A stretch of 64,000 nucleotides of DNA from Imbricaverruca yamaguchii (GCA_034440575.1 JAOTOL010001646.1:2759501-2823500), one strand, 5' to 3'; positions 34,223-46,184 are shown, numbered from the stretch's first letter. Notes: generated by a model from the sequence alone, not told the origin. Translations and numbers: made by a program.

Positions 34223-35786
34223 GTACGCAGCACACCTTGGTTGGTGGAGCAACTCAGTTTGTTCTCATTTCGGCTCTGTGGGTGCGAAGTACCGAGCGTA
34301 CATAGTAAAAGATGACATTAAAATGGTAGGCTTCTGTGAGTCTAGACCGTGTGCGAATCTCTTAAGAAATCCGAGTCAAGAGCTGAATATGAGGCGCATT
34401 TTGACAATCGATATCTGAGTAAATACCGTTACGTCTATTCTGCCTGTGGAACGCAAAGGCCTACTTGTCATCCAGCTGAGATATAAGGCAGCTGCGGATG
34501 ATGTGTACAGTGTTCTGCCAGTCTACCGTAAGCTGCGTCCGTGGGTTTGCCGCCCGCGCCTGGCACGCTGACATTGACCGCTTTGGTGTGGCCGACAAGC
34601 CGTTTGGAAAGAATCGGGGTAATAGTAGCGGGAACTTAGTAGTTCCTCACCACGAGAAAATGGCACACAGTCAGGGGGCTAGAGAGGCTGTAACCGTCAC
34701 CCTTAGCGGCGGAGGTCCACCTGGGAGGAGGCCCCTTGGCTGTAGGAAGTCCTCTCAGACACCTGACTGAGCCTCGCTCCCGTTGGCGATGTTCGATCGG
34801 AGAGGCCCCAGCTAGACATCTAAACGCGCCACCCCCGGCAGACAAGGTTTGGGCGCAGATCACCGTTAGGAGAAGGATCCATTTGAAATGGAGACTCTCA
34901 GATTTTAGCTCTCCCTTACAAAACTTCTGGCCACGCCGTCGCCACGAATGCGGCTGATCCCATTTTCCTCCCCGGCTACGTCAGTAGTATCAGACAATTT
35001 TCACTTGTCAATCACCCGTCAATCATCATCTTGTCAAACCCGTCAATCATCATCTTGTCAATCATCAACCTCCCGAAAGTACTAGTTTAATTGTGCAAGC
35101 AAACAAGTAGTAGGATAATTCGAATGATCCCGAAGGTTGAGCATTATATGGATAGAGGCGGCTGCAACACACGGTATCAGTGAAGGGCACAGCGGGCGGC
35201 GGAAGGTAGGGGAGGAGGAAGTATTTTCGTAGGTACGTTATGCTCTCAACAGGGGAGGCATCTTTGGCGGCACCATGGACTTGGCAGCTTCTCGACTCAT
35301 TCAAACAATTTTTGGTGACTTTCCGCGCTCAGCGTTGGCTGAGCCTATGACAGCATCCTAAAAGATCAGCTTATTTCACAAATGGGTTTATCTCGCGCAA
35401 AACATGAGCGTATTTCACACCATGCATGTGATCTCCGGGGCCTCCAGGGTTGGCGGAATTCCTGTCTGACTAAATGTAATATTATGCCTGGCATGCAATT
35501 TGCCAATCATAAGCGCCTTGCAACGTATTTGCGTTAAATGTACTCTCGTCAAAGAGCGTATGGCTGTAGTGACAAGCTGTCGTGTACTGTGACACCGACC
35601 GGCACACGGCACACACGGCGGCCGGTGTGGTGCCGTATCGTGTTGGACTGTTTGGACTTTTTACAACTTTATTTCGCATTGTGGGCGTTATGATCCTTGG
35701 ACGTTGTTAGCTTTGGATGTTGTGAACTTTGGCACTAAATTAACGCTGGATGTTATGAATGCTCCCCGTCGTGTGCCGACGCCCAG
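34223..35786 (+). other. TRAPPC10 intron d
   Basis: No gene is seen. A CGTCAATCATCATCTTGTCA stretch is locally duplicated at 35018-35064. Confidence 0.5.
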
Positions 35787-35937
35787 GTGTGTCTCCGTGG
35801 CCGGCAGACACGGCGCGCTGGCTGCAGACGTTCTCGCAGCCGGTGCACAGCTGGCACGGCCTGTCCGTGCCGGCCAGCTGCTCGGACACTGTCCGCGCGG
35901 ACATCGTCGGCCGCCGCACGTCCCTGCTCACCTTCCG
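35787..35937 (+). CDS. TRAPPC10: TRAPPC10 exon e
   Basis: The acceptor is GCCCAG and the donor TTCCG/GTAGGT. Two bases complete a Gly codon; it then reads VSPWPADTARWLQTFSQPV, HSWHGLSVPASC and DIVGRRTSLLTF, leaving CG of an Arg codon. It matches family text NWLTFFCQPVKSWNGL ... REATLLDLR. Confidence 0.93.
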
Positions 35938-36558
35938 GTAGGTGGCCCGCCCGCGGTCGGCAGGCGCTTCCGCCGCTGCGATGCCGGCCCACGGCGCCAG
36001 AGTAGGGTCCGTGAGGCAGGTGTGTCACTTAGTTGTTGGGGCTTTAGGGCGCATCGACTAAAGGTGTGTCACTCGTGGCCTGGCTTTGGGCGTTTGGCCG
36101 AGCGGACGGTTCGGTTAGGCCTTTGCTCAAGCAGTTGACCGCTTTTTCGACCTTCGCTGGGAGTTGTGGATGATATGTAGAATATCAAGGCTTGTATCAA
36201 GTTATTTTGCGTACTCTTCCCATTTTGTTGCTGGTAACGATATGGATAAGACTGTGTAAATGAGCAGGAGACTATAAAGTGGGTGTAAAACTATGATAAA
36301 CAGAAGACGAGGGTATGTGTAAAACTGTATAAATGAACGGGAGACTACGGTAGGTGTAAGACTGCATCAATGGACAGGAGACGATGGTAAGTGTAGGGCC
36401 CAATGAATAGGAGACGAGGATGGGTATAGCCGAAGTCGTATTCATCTCCCAACACAACTCAGCAGCGATGCAAAGTAGTAACGTTGCAGTGCTGATGATA
36501 GCACTATGATGTTTCCGTTATGTGTTTGCTTTTTTATTGTGAACTTATTTGCAGTAAG

Positions 36559-36721
36559 GAAATGGAGACACAGTTTTAGTTCAGAAATCCCACACTGCAC
36601 TTTGATTGATGTAAGAAGATTGCCGCCGAAATGCCCGATAAGTCGCTGTAGTGTTTGGTTCGATTGGTACCGGTACGAGTTGCAGTGTGGGATTTCTGAA
36701 CTAAAATTGTGTCTCCATTTC
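36559..36721. mobile_element. hairpin element with 41-bp terminal inverted repeats
   Basis: The arms 36559-36599 and 36681-36721 are reverse complements with one mismatch in 41. The outer bases are GAAATGGAGACACAGTTTTA and the inner end CCACACTGCA. The spacer is 81 bp. This is a MITE-like fold-back structure in TRAPPC10 intron e. I see no clear target duplication. Confidence 0.85.
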
Positions 36722-36761
36722 TCGTTCCCCTGCACCTACAGCCCACTTTTTGGGCTTGACA

Positions 36762-37020
36762 TTAACCGGGCCCGTCTCGGGGTCTTTTATGCCCCTCTCC
36801 CCGAAAGGTTGTTCCGGGTCAGAGAAGGAACGGCGGCGTACAGCGCCTCGAAATTGTATGTGCCTTTCCCACCATCGTTTTTTTTTGCGCCTGGTGTGGA
36901 AGTTTCAACCTCCAGTCAGGCAAGGTCATCGACTTAGTACGGGTCAAATAGGACCACCTCGAAGAATGTTTCAGGATCGAAGATTCGTCTAAATGAAGAG
37001 ATATTCGAATGAAACTCAGT
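36762..37020 (+). repeat. dispersed repeat B, copy 1
   Basis: It shares spaced blocks in the same order with 40925-41150: CATTAACC..G.CCGTCTCGGGG, TCAACGAGTTAGT-like text, GGACCACCTC/GGTCACCTCC, then GATATT..AATGAAAC. The two are diverged copies of one repeat family. Confidence 0.55.
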
Positions 37021-38189
37021 CCAATACATTTCTCGGATTCTGTATGAGGTCGGGTTAATGACCTGAGGTCATGACAAAATGTGGAGTATGTTTGCTATTT
37101 TTATAATATTCATGTTCTAATATTATTTTCCCTTGATATGCATGCAAACATATGAGGAAAAGTGACTTTTCCAATTTGATTAACCTCTGTGGAGTGACAT
37201 GAATTTGAGCCAAGTTAAGCGCACCAAGTGGGGAAAACGTTTTTAGACACTTGTGTTTGTGTGGTTTATTTCCAATTTGTATTGCCTAAATTGTATGAGA
37301 CTTGCAAAGTACGACCTAAATAACCGAATGGAACCAAAACTATTAATTATAGTTCAGGTTAATGTCATCCTAGTTAATTGTCCTTTGACAATTAAAGTAT
37401 TGTGTAAGGCTCAGTTACATGAAAATATATTGAAATGAAGCTTACACCACACGATTACAACTTGGCAGTGCTTTTTTGTACCTGATGGGCCAAAGTGACT
37501 TTCTTTGTAACATTCGCCATGTAATTAGCTCCCAAATAGGATGCATTTTAACTCTGTGTCTTTGCCGGAGATGGATATATAAAATGTTTTTGAAACGTCA
37601 TTTTCGATCTTGGTGCTGAAATTTCACCCTGGTTGCGGAAACGTCTGGAAGCAACACCGTGCACAATGGATCATCTGTGCTTGTGATGATGCTTCCTTTG
37701 GATAGTTTATGAAAGGACGAAGTCCCCCACATTTACGATCTACAACTTCTACAATAGTGTATTGCGTGCATGTCGTGATTTGTGACCACGCAGAGACCAC
37801 CGCGTTAGTCAATGACTGTGCCGTTTTTCTTCTCATCAGGTAAGATTCGCATCACATGCGAGACTTATGTGGAAATAAATCGGTTACAATTCAAACAAAA
37901 ACAAGCTACACCTTGTATCGTTAAAATCGATTTCTATACAGGGTATTCAAACAATTTTATTGAACTGCTGAGTCTTGTTGGATGTAGTAGATGTAGATTG
38001 TTCTACATATATTTACATAGATGATCTACTACATAGATCAACTACATAGCTGTAGATGTAAATATAGATTCCGTACATCAAATACAAAACATTCGTGTTG
38101 AAGAAAGCGAGGAATTGTCGGAAGGTTAGATAAATCGCGCAAAGTGCCCACCCGGCGTTGGGCTGATAGTCGGCAGCGGTGATTCTCAG
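37021..38189 (+). other. TRAPPC10 intron e, remainder
   Basis: AT-rich, no gene seen. An imperfect CTACATAGATGATCTACTAC repeat cluster lies near 37985-38060. Confidence 0.45.
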
Positions 38190-38323
38190 GAACTACATGT
38201 ACGGTCGTCAGTGCGTACTGCTGCAGAAGCTGGACCGCGCCCCCGAAATCGCTCAGCGCACGCTCAACTTCATCTTCAACACCATCAACGAGCTGAGACT
38301 TCTTGAGCTGGATATACAGCAGG
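38190..38323 (+). CDS. TRAPPC10: TRAPPC10 exon f
   Basis: The acceptor is TTCTCAG and the donor AGCAGG/GTAAGC. One base completes Arg; it then reads NYMYGRQCVLLQKLDRAPE, QRTLNFIFNTINELRLLE and LDIQQ. It matches family text YLFSRQCTLLLFLQRPWEVA ... CVQELKLLE. It ends with one base of a Gly codon. Confidence 0.95.
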
Positions 38324-38565
38324 GTAAGCTACAACTGGGGATGCACCAGACTAAGTAGGAACTGGGTTTGCTGCAAGCTGAGTAGAAAATATACGTGAGA
38401 CAGAGGTAATCGTAAAGGAGATATGTTAGTTTGATATTGAGATGTTAAGACAACTGAGCTAGCTGTACTTGAAGATATTCTATGGTGAGTTGGTGCTTAC
38501 AATGAATCAGTATCGTGTGGTGGAAACCTGTAATGCTCTACTTGTGGTAAGATGACCCCAGTCTT

Positions 38566-38597
38566 CGCTGGCTCTGCACAGAGTTGCAGAGCCAGCG
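38566..38597. repeat. perfect 12-bp inverted repeat, 8-base loop
   Basis: The arms are CGCTGGCTCTGC and GCAGAGCCAGCG around ACAGAGTT. It could form a stable hairpin in the pre-mRNA of TRAPPC10 intron f. Confidence 0.9.
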
Positions 38598-40335
38598 ATC
38601 AAAGTCGGTGACAGGTTGTTGTACAGGAACTTTTCCGCTCGGTCCAAGTTGGATTATTCTTGGATAGGACATTATGTTGTAGTCACCCTACGAGGTCGAC
38701 GGCACTTAGATTTTGTTGAAAAGGGTGGAAAACTCCGACGCACCATATGAAAAATGTAAAAGTTGTGCGCGACCGTGATGTGTAATTGTGTGACACGTTT
38801 CACGTTTTCAGTGCAAGGTACGAGTATTGTTGCGAATTGCGGCCGCGGGTATCACTTGTTCAGCGCCAGACTTGACGTTTGTACAGAAGATACATGGTAC
38901 TTACTTGGTACGGCGACATAGGTTGGGTCATGGTAGTCGTTCAGCGTTATTTGCTTCAAACGTGGTGTATATACTGAGCCGAAACCCGTGTTTTGTGTTC
39001 AAGTTGCGATTATCCTCGCAATGTGGATGAGAGGGGAAAGTGTCAGACTCTGGTGTCTGTTGTTGGGCCGCCGCCGGGCTGCCTCGGCACGTACGCTGAT
39101 GCGCCGGGCCACGTGACCGGGTCACGTGACCCTTGCCGCCGGGGGTGGCTCAGCGGCGTGTCGTGCCACGCGTCAGTGAGAATACAGGATCCGAAGGTGA
39201 ATGTCTGTGACATACCTAAGTAAGGGCAGCCTGCGCCAGCCCAGCCCGACTGTCACTCTGTTTAAACCTCATCGTTGCGGCGTTCCAAGTTTGTTTGAAG
39301 GAATGGTTGACGGCGAAACGTATCTGGTGCCGGCTAGACCGGCGCCAGATAGTGTCAGCCGCCGATGACGTGGTTTTGTCGCCATGCCACCTGATCTGTG
39401 TACCCCAATGTTGGGCGAGTGCGTGATTTGTGGCAGTCCGACGGAGAGCGCTGCGCCGAGCGGTAGGACGCGGCGTACACTGAGCTGGACGGATGTGAGA
39501 CAAAAATAACTGCGATGCGGAATGATGCTCATGCTATTTCCCAATTTTCCTTAGTTTTTCTACGTTTGAGACACATATCCAGTGTTCGGCAAGCGAGCCC
39601 GTTGTTGGCAAGGTGGCAGCGGGTATCGGTTAAAGCGGACTGTTTTATTTTTCAATGCACGCGAAGCAAACACGAAGACATCATTTTTCAATCTGACTCA
39701 TTTGCCAAAAATCGAACACTCATCACATATTGTAATGCATCGTGCCGAATTGTCGAAATAGGTTTTGCTTCTTTCTGAAATTCTTGCATTTAGCACAAAG
39801 CAAAATGAACGCGGGAGGGCGCATGTTTTTTCGACCTGCTACGAGAGCGCAGTTGAGATGGGTCACAATTACCTTGTCGCGGCGTGGTGCCAGATAGCCG
39901 CCTGCAGCACACGAGCTCCATAGCCAGTCTTGCCGCAACTGGCCCAGCGCCTTATAGTCTCATTCTAGTTTACAGTCGATGACGAAATTTTATCTTAAAT
40001 CCTGCAGGAAGTTTCTTTAAAAAATAATTTCGATTTTCGATGAATTTATCCAGACGTATCCAGTGCGCTATGACTATTCGGATCCAAGATTATATCATGG
40101 GATCCATTTCAAGTATTCAGGGAGTGTTGGCATCCGGATGTTCTTCCAGGTTAAGCTCACTCGACGTACCAGCCAGTGTGAAAGCCGGTACCGGTATTGA
40201 AGCAGCGTCAGCGCATCGCGACGCTCTGTAAATAGCCGATGTGTGCTGGCCAACACCTCGGGAGCGGGAGTAGCACACTGAGACAGACAGTATGGCTTCA
40301 TCACTTCTGGCGGAACTCACTGCACGTGTGCTTGG
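38598..40335 (+). other. TRAPPC10 intron f, first part
   Basis: No exon recognised. CpG-richer around 39060-39180. No named repeats. Confidence 0.4.
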
Positions 40336-40339
40336 CGCG

Positions 40340-40800
40340 TTGAGTTGCTGTGCCGTGCGCTGTTTTCTGATTGGTCTCCCGTGCCGTGGTCACCAGTTCA
40401 GTTGCTGTGCCGTCCGCTGTGTTCTGGTTGGTGGTTGGTCTCCCGTTCCGTGGTCAGCAGTTGAGTTGCTGTGCTGTCTGCTGTGTTCTGGTTGGTCTCC
40501 CGTGCCGTGGTCAGCAGTTGAGTTGCTGTGCTGTCTGCTGTGTCCTGGTTGGTCTCCCGTTCCGTGGTCAGCAGTTGAGTTGCTGTGCTGTCTGCTGTGT
40601 CCTGGTTGGTTCCCGTGCCGTGGTCTGCATTGAGTTGCTGTGCTGTCTGGTTGGTCTCCCGTGCCGTGGTCAGCAGTTGAGTTGCTGTGCTGTCTGCTGT
40701 GTTCTGGTTGGTCTCCCGTGCCGTGGTCAGCAGTTGAGTTGCTGTGCTGTCTGCTGTGTTCTGGTTGGTCTCCCGTGCCGTTGTCAGCAGTTGCCGTTGG
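40340..40800 (+). repeat. 57-bp minisatellite
   Basis: About eight units of TTGAGTTGCTGTGCTGTCTG ... TGGTTGGTCTCCCGTGCCGT plus GGTCAGCAG, with shortened copies. The unit is 19 codons long, so it is open in several frames on both strands. It is intronic and not at a splice site. Confidence 0.92.
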
Positions 40801-40924
40801 TGATCGGGTACAAGACGTGTGCTGCATTTCGTGACTATTCGTCAGGCCAGCCCAGCATTCCTCGGTGGTCTTTCATCTAGCAAGTGTGATCAGTCACTTT
40901 ACATGGACGCATGTAACCACGTAG

Positions 40925-41150
40925 TCGGCGTGGCATTAACCCGTGCCGTCTCGGGGGTTTTCCGCGGATGGTGAAAGAACGAAATTCTGCATACCTTTTC
41001 CACATCAATTTGGCGTATTTTGTCTGAATTTTGAAGTTAGGTCTCCTAGGGTCAACGAGTTAGTCAAGGTCCAGTGAGGTCACCTCCAAAAAAGTTCAGC
41101 CAGTCGCCGCGCTTCAACTGATGAAGATATTTTAATGAAACTTTCAGCGT
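40925..41150 (+). repeat. dispersed repeat B, copy 2
   Basis: This is the diverged counterpart of 36762-37020. It starts near GGCATTAACCCGTGCCGTCT and ends near TTTTAATGAAACTTTCAG. Confidence 0.5.
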
Positions 41151-41735
41151 TAGCTTATCTTCAGGGACGTAACAAAGCGCACCAGATAATTTTTTTCCGT
41201 TTTTGATTACTTACTAGTTTTACATATTTGTCCATTAGAGTTAAAAACGAAGTTTGCTTCGAGCAACGTTTTTCGGGCCGCTTTACCCATTAGAAAAGCA
41301 AAATGTAGAAAACTTGAAAATTCAAAATTTTGAAGAAAAAAAAATTGGTTGGCCAAAATTGTAAGGCCTTGGTCGATTCCGCTTTCCTTGTCTGATACCA
41401 AATAATGTTTGTTTTGTTTTTCAAATTTCCCCCAAAATGAACTCCCCAGAGCCAAAAACATGAGTGATAAAAACCTAGGCCCCCTAGTGACGTCACTTTT
41501 GTGGGGAAAAATGTGGGGTGTTGTCTGGCCCTACTCGTCGAGCGCTTTTCGATGACACCTCTTTCGCTCTCGTGAGACGCTTAGTTTAGAGATTAGAGGG
41601 TTCCCTATCGACCCCCCCCGAGACGGGGTGTGAGGATATGACCGGAAAGACGGCGAGGCTTAAGCTCCACGATGCCTTTGCCAGCCGTTCTGCGACACGC
41701 TGGACGCTGGAAGTCGGACGTGTGATGCGGCGGCT

Positions 41736-41998
41736 GTGGCCCTACAGACGGCTGAGGTTTCAGAGGCGCGGTTCTGTCGCCAGGTGGGGTGGCCTGCTGG
41801 GTGTTTGTCCGATGGGTGCGTGGTGTGGCCCTACAGACGGCTGAGGTTTCAGAGGCGCGGTTCTGTCGCCAGGTGGGGTGGCCTGCTGGGTGTTTGTCAC
41901 CTCGATGCGGTGCGGCGGCTGTGGCCCTACAGACGGCTGAGGTGTCAGCGGCGCGGTTCTGTCGCCAGGTGGGGTGGCCTGCTGGGTGTTTGTCACCT
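41736..41998 (+). repeat. three tandem copies of the exon g acceptor and exon start
   Basis: Copies begin TGGCCCTACAGACGGCTGAG at 41736, 41825 and 41922. Each contains TTCTGTCGCCAG/GTGGGGTGG followed by CCTGCTGGGTGTTTGTC, which is the acceptor plus the first 26 exonic bases. Only the third continues into the exon. Decoy exon starts are 41784 and 41873. Confidence 0.96.
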
Positions 41999-42102
41999 CG
42001 ATGAACGTGCTGGACATGTGCCGCGAGATCCAGTCCGACGTGGCCGCTCAGGAGGGCGTCGGAGTGCACACGGCCAGCCTGCTCGACCAGGCCAGGCTGA
42101 AG
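41969..42102 (+). CDS. TRAPPC10: TRAPPC10 exon g
   Basis: The acceptor is GTCGCCAG (third of three copies) and the donor CTGAAG/GTAATG. Two bases complete Gly; it then reads GVACWVFVTSMNVLDMC, then GVGVHTASLLDQARLK, phase 0. It matches family text GALDCWVFLSCLEVL ... YATEKLKSLG. Confidence 0.94.
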
Positions 42103-43110
42103 GTAATGGTCACGCTGCCAGCCGGGTGAGAGTTGAAGGCTGACAGTGTCCGTCTTGGCTGTTGTTCATGCAGATTCGTTTATATAAGTTTTCAGCTTTT
42201 AGCTTAGCGTCAAAGGTGTCAGTTTTGTGTTATTTTAGTCATACTGTTCGCTGTTGTGGCTGCTCACAACAGGAACCTTTCCTGCGTAATTCTTCTCACG
42301 TGGGTATTCTTGCTCTCATTCTCTAAGCTCAATATTTCCATAATTTATCGTTTCACAACATAATTTAAACCGAACTTTAATGCACCACAATTTTCCGGGG
42401 ACACGATCGTGCAGCTTCCTTCGTTCTCGACCATGTCGGATCAACTGTCAGCTGGCCCCTGTAGAAGGCATGATGTGGGCGCGTTTAGAGACTCGGGACC
42501 TTTCCTGCCAAGAGAAGGGAAGATCGGCGCCCTTCAACTGAGCTGTGTAGTAGCGATGTGTATCGATCTTGTGTCGGATCAGGCGAAACTATTGATCCAA
42601 AATGTTTTTGTTTTTTTAATTGCAATTGTATCTTTTCTTCAGCTTGTTTTTCAGGAGTCCGGTGATTTCTATCAACATGTTTTGTGATTACGTGTTCTTT
42701 AATAGGATATGATTGCCGGACTTGATCATGCATAAGTTCTGTTAGAGGAAAACCAGTAAAAATGCCCTCTTTTAGATGACTGTAAGATATATTGATTAAC
42801 AGCCATCGAAATGAAAAGCAATACAAAAATTCCCGAAGTGCCTGAAAACGTGTTCTATGTAGAAATAGTAGCCTGCCCTCAGATCTCAAAGCTTACCACT
42901 ATTTTCTTCCTGACAGCAGTATATGCATCAGCCAGGCTAGGGTTTAAACAATGCATGGGATTTTTTGTTTCATCATAATTGAAAGGGTGGTCGTATCTGT
43001 GACTTTCACTTGCGGAGTTTCTAGGACTGGTCCTGAGAATAACGTAGTTATATGACATACGTTTTATATGACATACATTACGTAGACATACGTTTTATAC
43101 ATCGTATTGT
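42103..43110 (+). other. TRAPPC10 intron g, first part
   Basis: No gene or named repeat seen. Confidence 0.45.
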
Positions 43111-43119
43111 TATAAATGC

Positions 43120-43555
43120 GGACCACTCACCACTCACCACTCACCACCCACCGCCCACCGCCCACCACCCACCACTCACCACCCACCACCCACCACCCAC
43201 TACTTACCACCCACCACTCACCACTCGCCATTGACCACTCACCACTCACCACTCAACACTCAACACTCAACACTCAACACTCAACACTCAACACCAACAC
43301 TCACACCACCACCCACACTCAACACTCAACACTCAACACTCAACACTCAACACTCACACTCAACACTCAACACTCAACACTCACACTCAACACTCAACAC
43401 TCAACACTCAACACCAACACTCAACACTCACACACTCACACTAACACTCAACACTCACACTCAACACTCAACACCATCACCAACTCACCACCCACCACCA
43501 CACCCACCACCCACCACCCACCACCCACCACCCACCACCCACCACCCACCACCAC
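43120..43555 (+). repeat. CACTCAACA / CCACCCACC simple satellite
   Basis: ACCACTCACC and CCACCACC blocks flank a central (AACACTC)n block. It ends about 140 bp before exon h. Confidence 0.96.
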
Positions 43556-43694
43556 CTGTCCGATCGATGAAGTATTCTGGCTAGCCCGCTCTCCGAACGG
43601 CCTGCACGCCTAAGCTGTCCGGAAAGGCACCCGTTGCGATTGTGGCGCGTCGGGAAGGTGCTGTGCTGTGCTGGCACACCGGTTGTGTCGGCAG

Positions 43695-43862
43695 CTGTAC
43701 AGGCTGGGCGAGCTGTGCGGCCTGCTGCCGGGCGACAGCAGCTCCTCCTCGCAGCTGCACCTGGTGGTCACCCTGTCGGCCGGCATGGGCGACTCCTCGC
43801 CCGCCGTGCAGAAGCTCCGACAGGCGTTGTCCAGCCAGGACGCGTTCCAGAAGTGCTACCTG
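43695..43862 (+). CDS. TRAPPC10: TRAPPC10 exon h
   Basis: The acceptor is TCGGCAG and the donor TACCTG/GTCAGT; both ends are phase 0. It reads LYRLGELCGLLPGDSSSS, then AVQKLRQALSSQDAFQKCYL. It matches family text LGYLCGLVSEKG ... KKLKEALSSVEAFEKHYL. A run of five serines replaces part of the human loop. Confidence 0.94.
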
Positions 43863-45048
43863 GTCAGTGTGCCCGGCTTTCCCGGGGCCCCCAAACTCAA
43901 GTGGATTTCGATACGTAATAGAGTCTTCTTTCGACATCCTTTGAGCCGAGTGTGGACGCTCCGGGTTGGCGCCTGTCACGTCCGACAGGAGTGACCAATT
44001 TCGTCATTTATTTTAATGTCTTCTTTTTCAGGCATTATCTTTTTTGGACTTGGCCGCTGCAGTCGATGCGCCCCTAAACACCAAAAATTAAACACTATTG
44101 TGTATACATGTCATATATCTAATTTGTATACCGTGCTGGATTTCCCGTTTTCGTCGGATACCATTCACCCCACGAAAACTGCGCTGTCCGAACGTCCATG
44201 TATCCGAGGTGCCGTCGCGTAGTCGAATGGCCGTGGCCTGCCGATGGTCGCTGGTCGCTGTTTTCTGTCTGGACCCATTGCGTTTCAAGAACTGAAGTCA
44301 GACCAGTTGTGACCAATGGTCGACGTGAATCGCTATCGCTGCGGTCCGCGAGCACCGAGAGCACAGAGAGCACAGAGAGCAGCAGGCGTGAGCTGCTTCC
44401 CTATTCCGTTGGAGAGTGTGTGGCGTGCAGATGGTTGGTGCGCCGCTCCAGCTACACGTGCCCGCGTGCTGTGTGATAACTTCTGCCGGTGACGTCACAT
44501 CACGTACTCTGCCAGCGCTGGCGTTGCTTCTGAACGCAGTCTGCACCGGCTAGTTCAACGACTGCATGTACACAACCGCCCGGAGCCAAGGTCTCGTGTT
44601 CGCTGATGTGCGGCTGCGACGTGGGCGTATGTTGATCTCCACGTGGCACACAATGACGGCGCACCCCAGGGCCCAATTGGTGACCACCTGAGTACACGTC
44701 TGGCAGCCAACACCCCGCGATACCCGCCCTTCCTACCAGGGTGGGAGGCAGGCGACGCCATATGGCCTCAGCTGCTGAGTGCGTCGTAAAGCCACACTCC
44801 AATCTTTGACTAAAGGGCTGGGGCCGGTCACGGGAGCATAGGAGTCACAGGGCTCTTGTGACGGGTCCACTATGAGGGTCGGTGCCGGCCTGGGCCCAGG
44901 CCTATATTCCCGCGAGGGTCACGGGCCGGTCTAGGCTGTGTTTTGATGCAGTCGTGTCTCGAGTCGCACTGCTGTGCCGCTGTCCGGCGACTGCTGTCCG
45001 GCGTGGCGCGACGCTGACGGTCGTCTCGCCGTGCCGCCGGGCCGCCAG
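43863..45048 (+). other. TRAPPC10 intron h
   Basis: No exon seen. GCAGTCGATGCGCCCCTAAA at about 44058 is a fragment of the repeat tail seen near 51160. An AGAGCACAGAG short repeat lies at 44350-44380. Confidence 0.45.
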
Positions 45049-45281
45049 GAGCTGTCCGAGCTCGCCATGGGCACCTACAAGCACATGGGCCGGCTGCGGT
45101 CGGCGCGGCTGGTGGGCCGCCAGCTGGCCGCCTTCCACCTGCGGCTGGGACAGGCGGCGCACGCCGCCTCGCTGCTCACCGACGCGCTCAACGTCTACCA
45201 GCAGGAGGGCTGGGGCCGGCTGGCCGCCCAGCTGCTGCTGCAGCTGGCGCAGTGCTACCGCACCATGGACGACCACCAGAG
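45049..45281 (+). CDS. TRAPPC10: TRAPPC10 exon i
   Basis: The acceptor is GCCGCCAG and the donor CCAGAG/GTGGGT. It reads ELSELAMGTYKHMGRLRSA, then LVGRQLAAFHLRLGQAAH and NVYQQEGWGRLAAQLLLQL, ending MDDHQ plus AG. It matches family text IGRIRSAKFVGKDLAEFYMR ... NYLAEGWALP. This is the helical-repeat part of TRAPPC10. The donor is followed by tandem donor copies, of which the first would add twelve in-frame codons. Confidence 0.95.
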
Positions 45282-45500
45282 GTGGGTACCTCCAGCTGGT
45301 GCAGCGCTACCCCAGAGGTGGGTCCCTCCAGCTGGTGCTACCCCAGAGGTGGGTACCTCCAGCTGGTGCAGCGCTACCCCAGAGGTGGGTACCTCTAGCT
45401 GGTGCTACCCCAGAGGTGGGTACCTCCAGCTGGTGCAGCGCTACCCCAGAGGTGGGTACCTCTAGCTGGTGCTACCCCAGAGGGGGTTCCTCCAGCTGAT
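45268..45500 (+). repeat. 31/36-bp minisatellite containing the exon i donor
   Basis: About seven units of CAGAG/GTGGGTACCTCCAG plus CTGGTGCAGCGCTACCC (36 bp), or lacking GCAGC (31 bp), follow the exon without a gap. The CAGCGCTACC part resembles the exonic CAGTGCTACCGC about 25 bases before the donor, so exonic sequence contributed to the unit. Confidence 0.95.
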
Positions 45501-46009
45501 GCAGTGCTGACGGGTGGGTGCGCCGAGTCGCTTGAATGACCGGTGGCGAGGTCAGTGGGTCAGAACAATCGACCGTTCTGGTCCCGTACAGCAGAACCGT
45601 CCGATGCCATGTTTGAGAAGTGAACGGAAGCGAACTATGAGTGTCATTGATGAAGGTGGTTGCATTTTGGCAATACTAGATAAGAGTGTCATGGTGAGGT
45701 CTATCAGGGTTGCAAGTTTCATGGAGACGTCGCCCGCCACGCGTTGCGGGATGTGTCATCGCAGTCACTTCTTCTTTGAGCGTTCCATTTGAAGAAAGAA
45801 GATCAGTAAGGTGAAGGTGAAGAAAATTCCATGTCATAGCAGGTCAAGAATATGCAATGCCATAGGAAGGAATACTTAGGCCATTTGGAAAAGACGGAAG
45901 TCGCGAATGTTCGCAGCTTATCATCGCAGTGACCCCGAATATGTGATATTTTATCTTTCACCTGCGTACGACACCGTCATATTCCTCACTGCAGGGGTTT
46001 TGTTCAAAC
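45501..46009 (+). other. TRAPPC10 intron i, remainder
   Basis: No gene or repeat recognised. Confidence 0.45.
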
Positions 46010-46087
46010 TGAGGCAAAAAAAAAATGGAAATTTTAAAGAAAAAGGGTTAGAAAAAAAAAAAAAAAAAAAAATATAAAAAAAAAAAA

Positions 46088-46122
<35 letters not shown>

Positions 46123-46184
46123 CCACAAAAAAATAAATAAAAAAAAAATATCCCCCCCCCCCCCCCCCCGGTTTTTGTTTTTTT
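46010..46184 (+). repeat. poly(A) block followed by poly(C) and poly(T)
   Basis: About 110 mostly A bases, then 19 C, then GGTTTTTGTTTTTTTTT. The C/T part makes the polypyrimidine tract before exon j. Such homopolymers are error-prone in sequencing. Confidence 0.9.
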
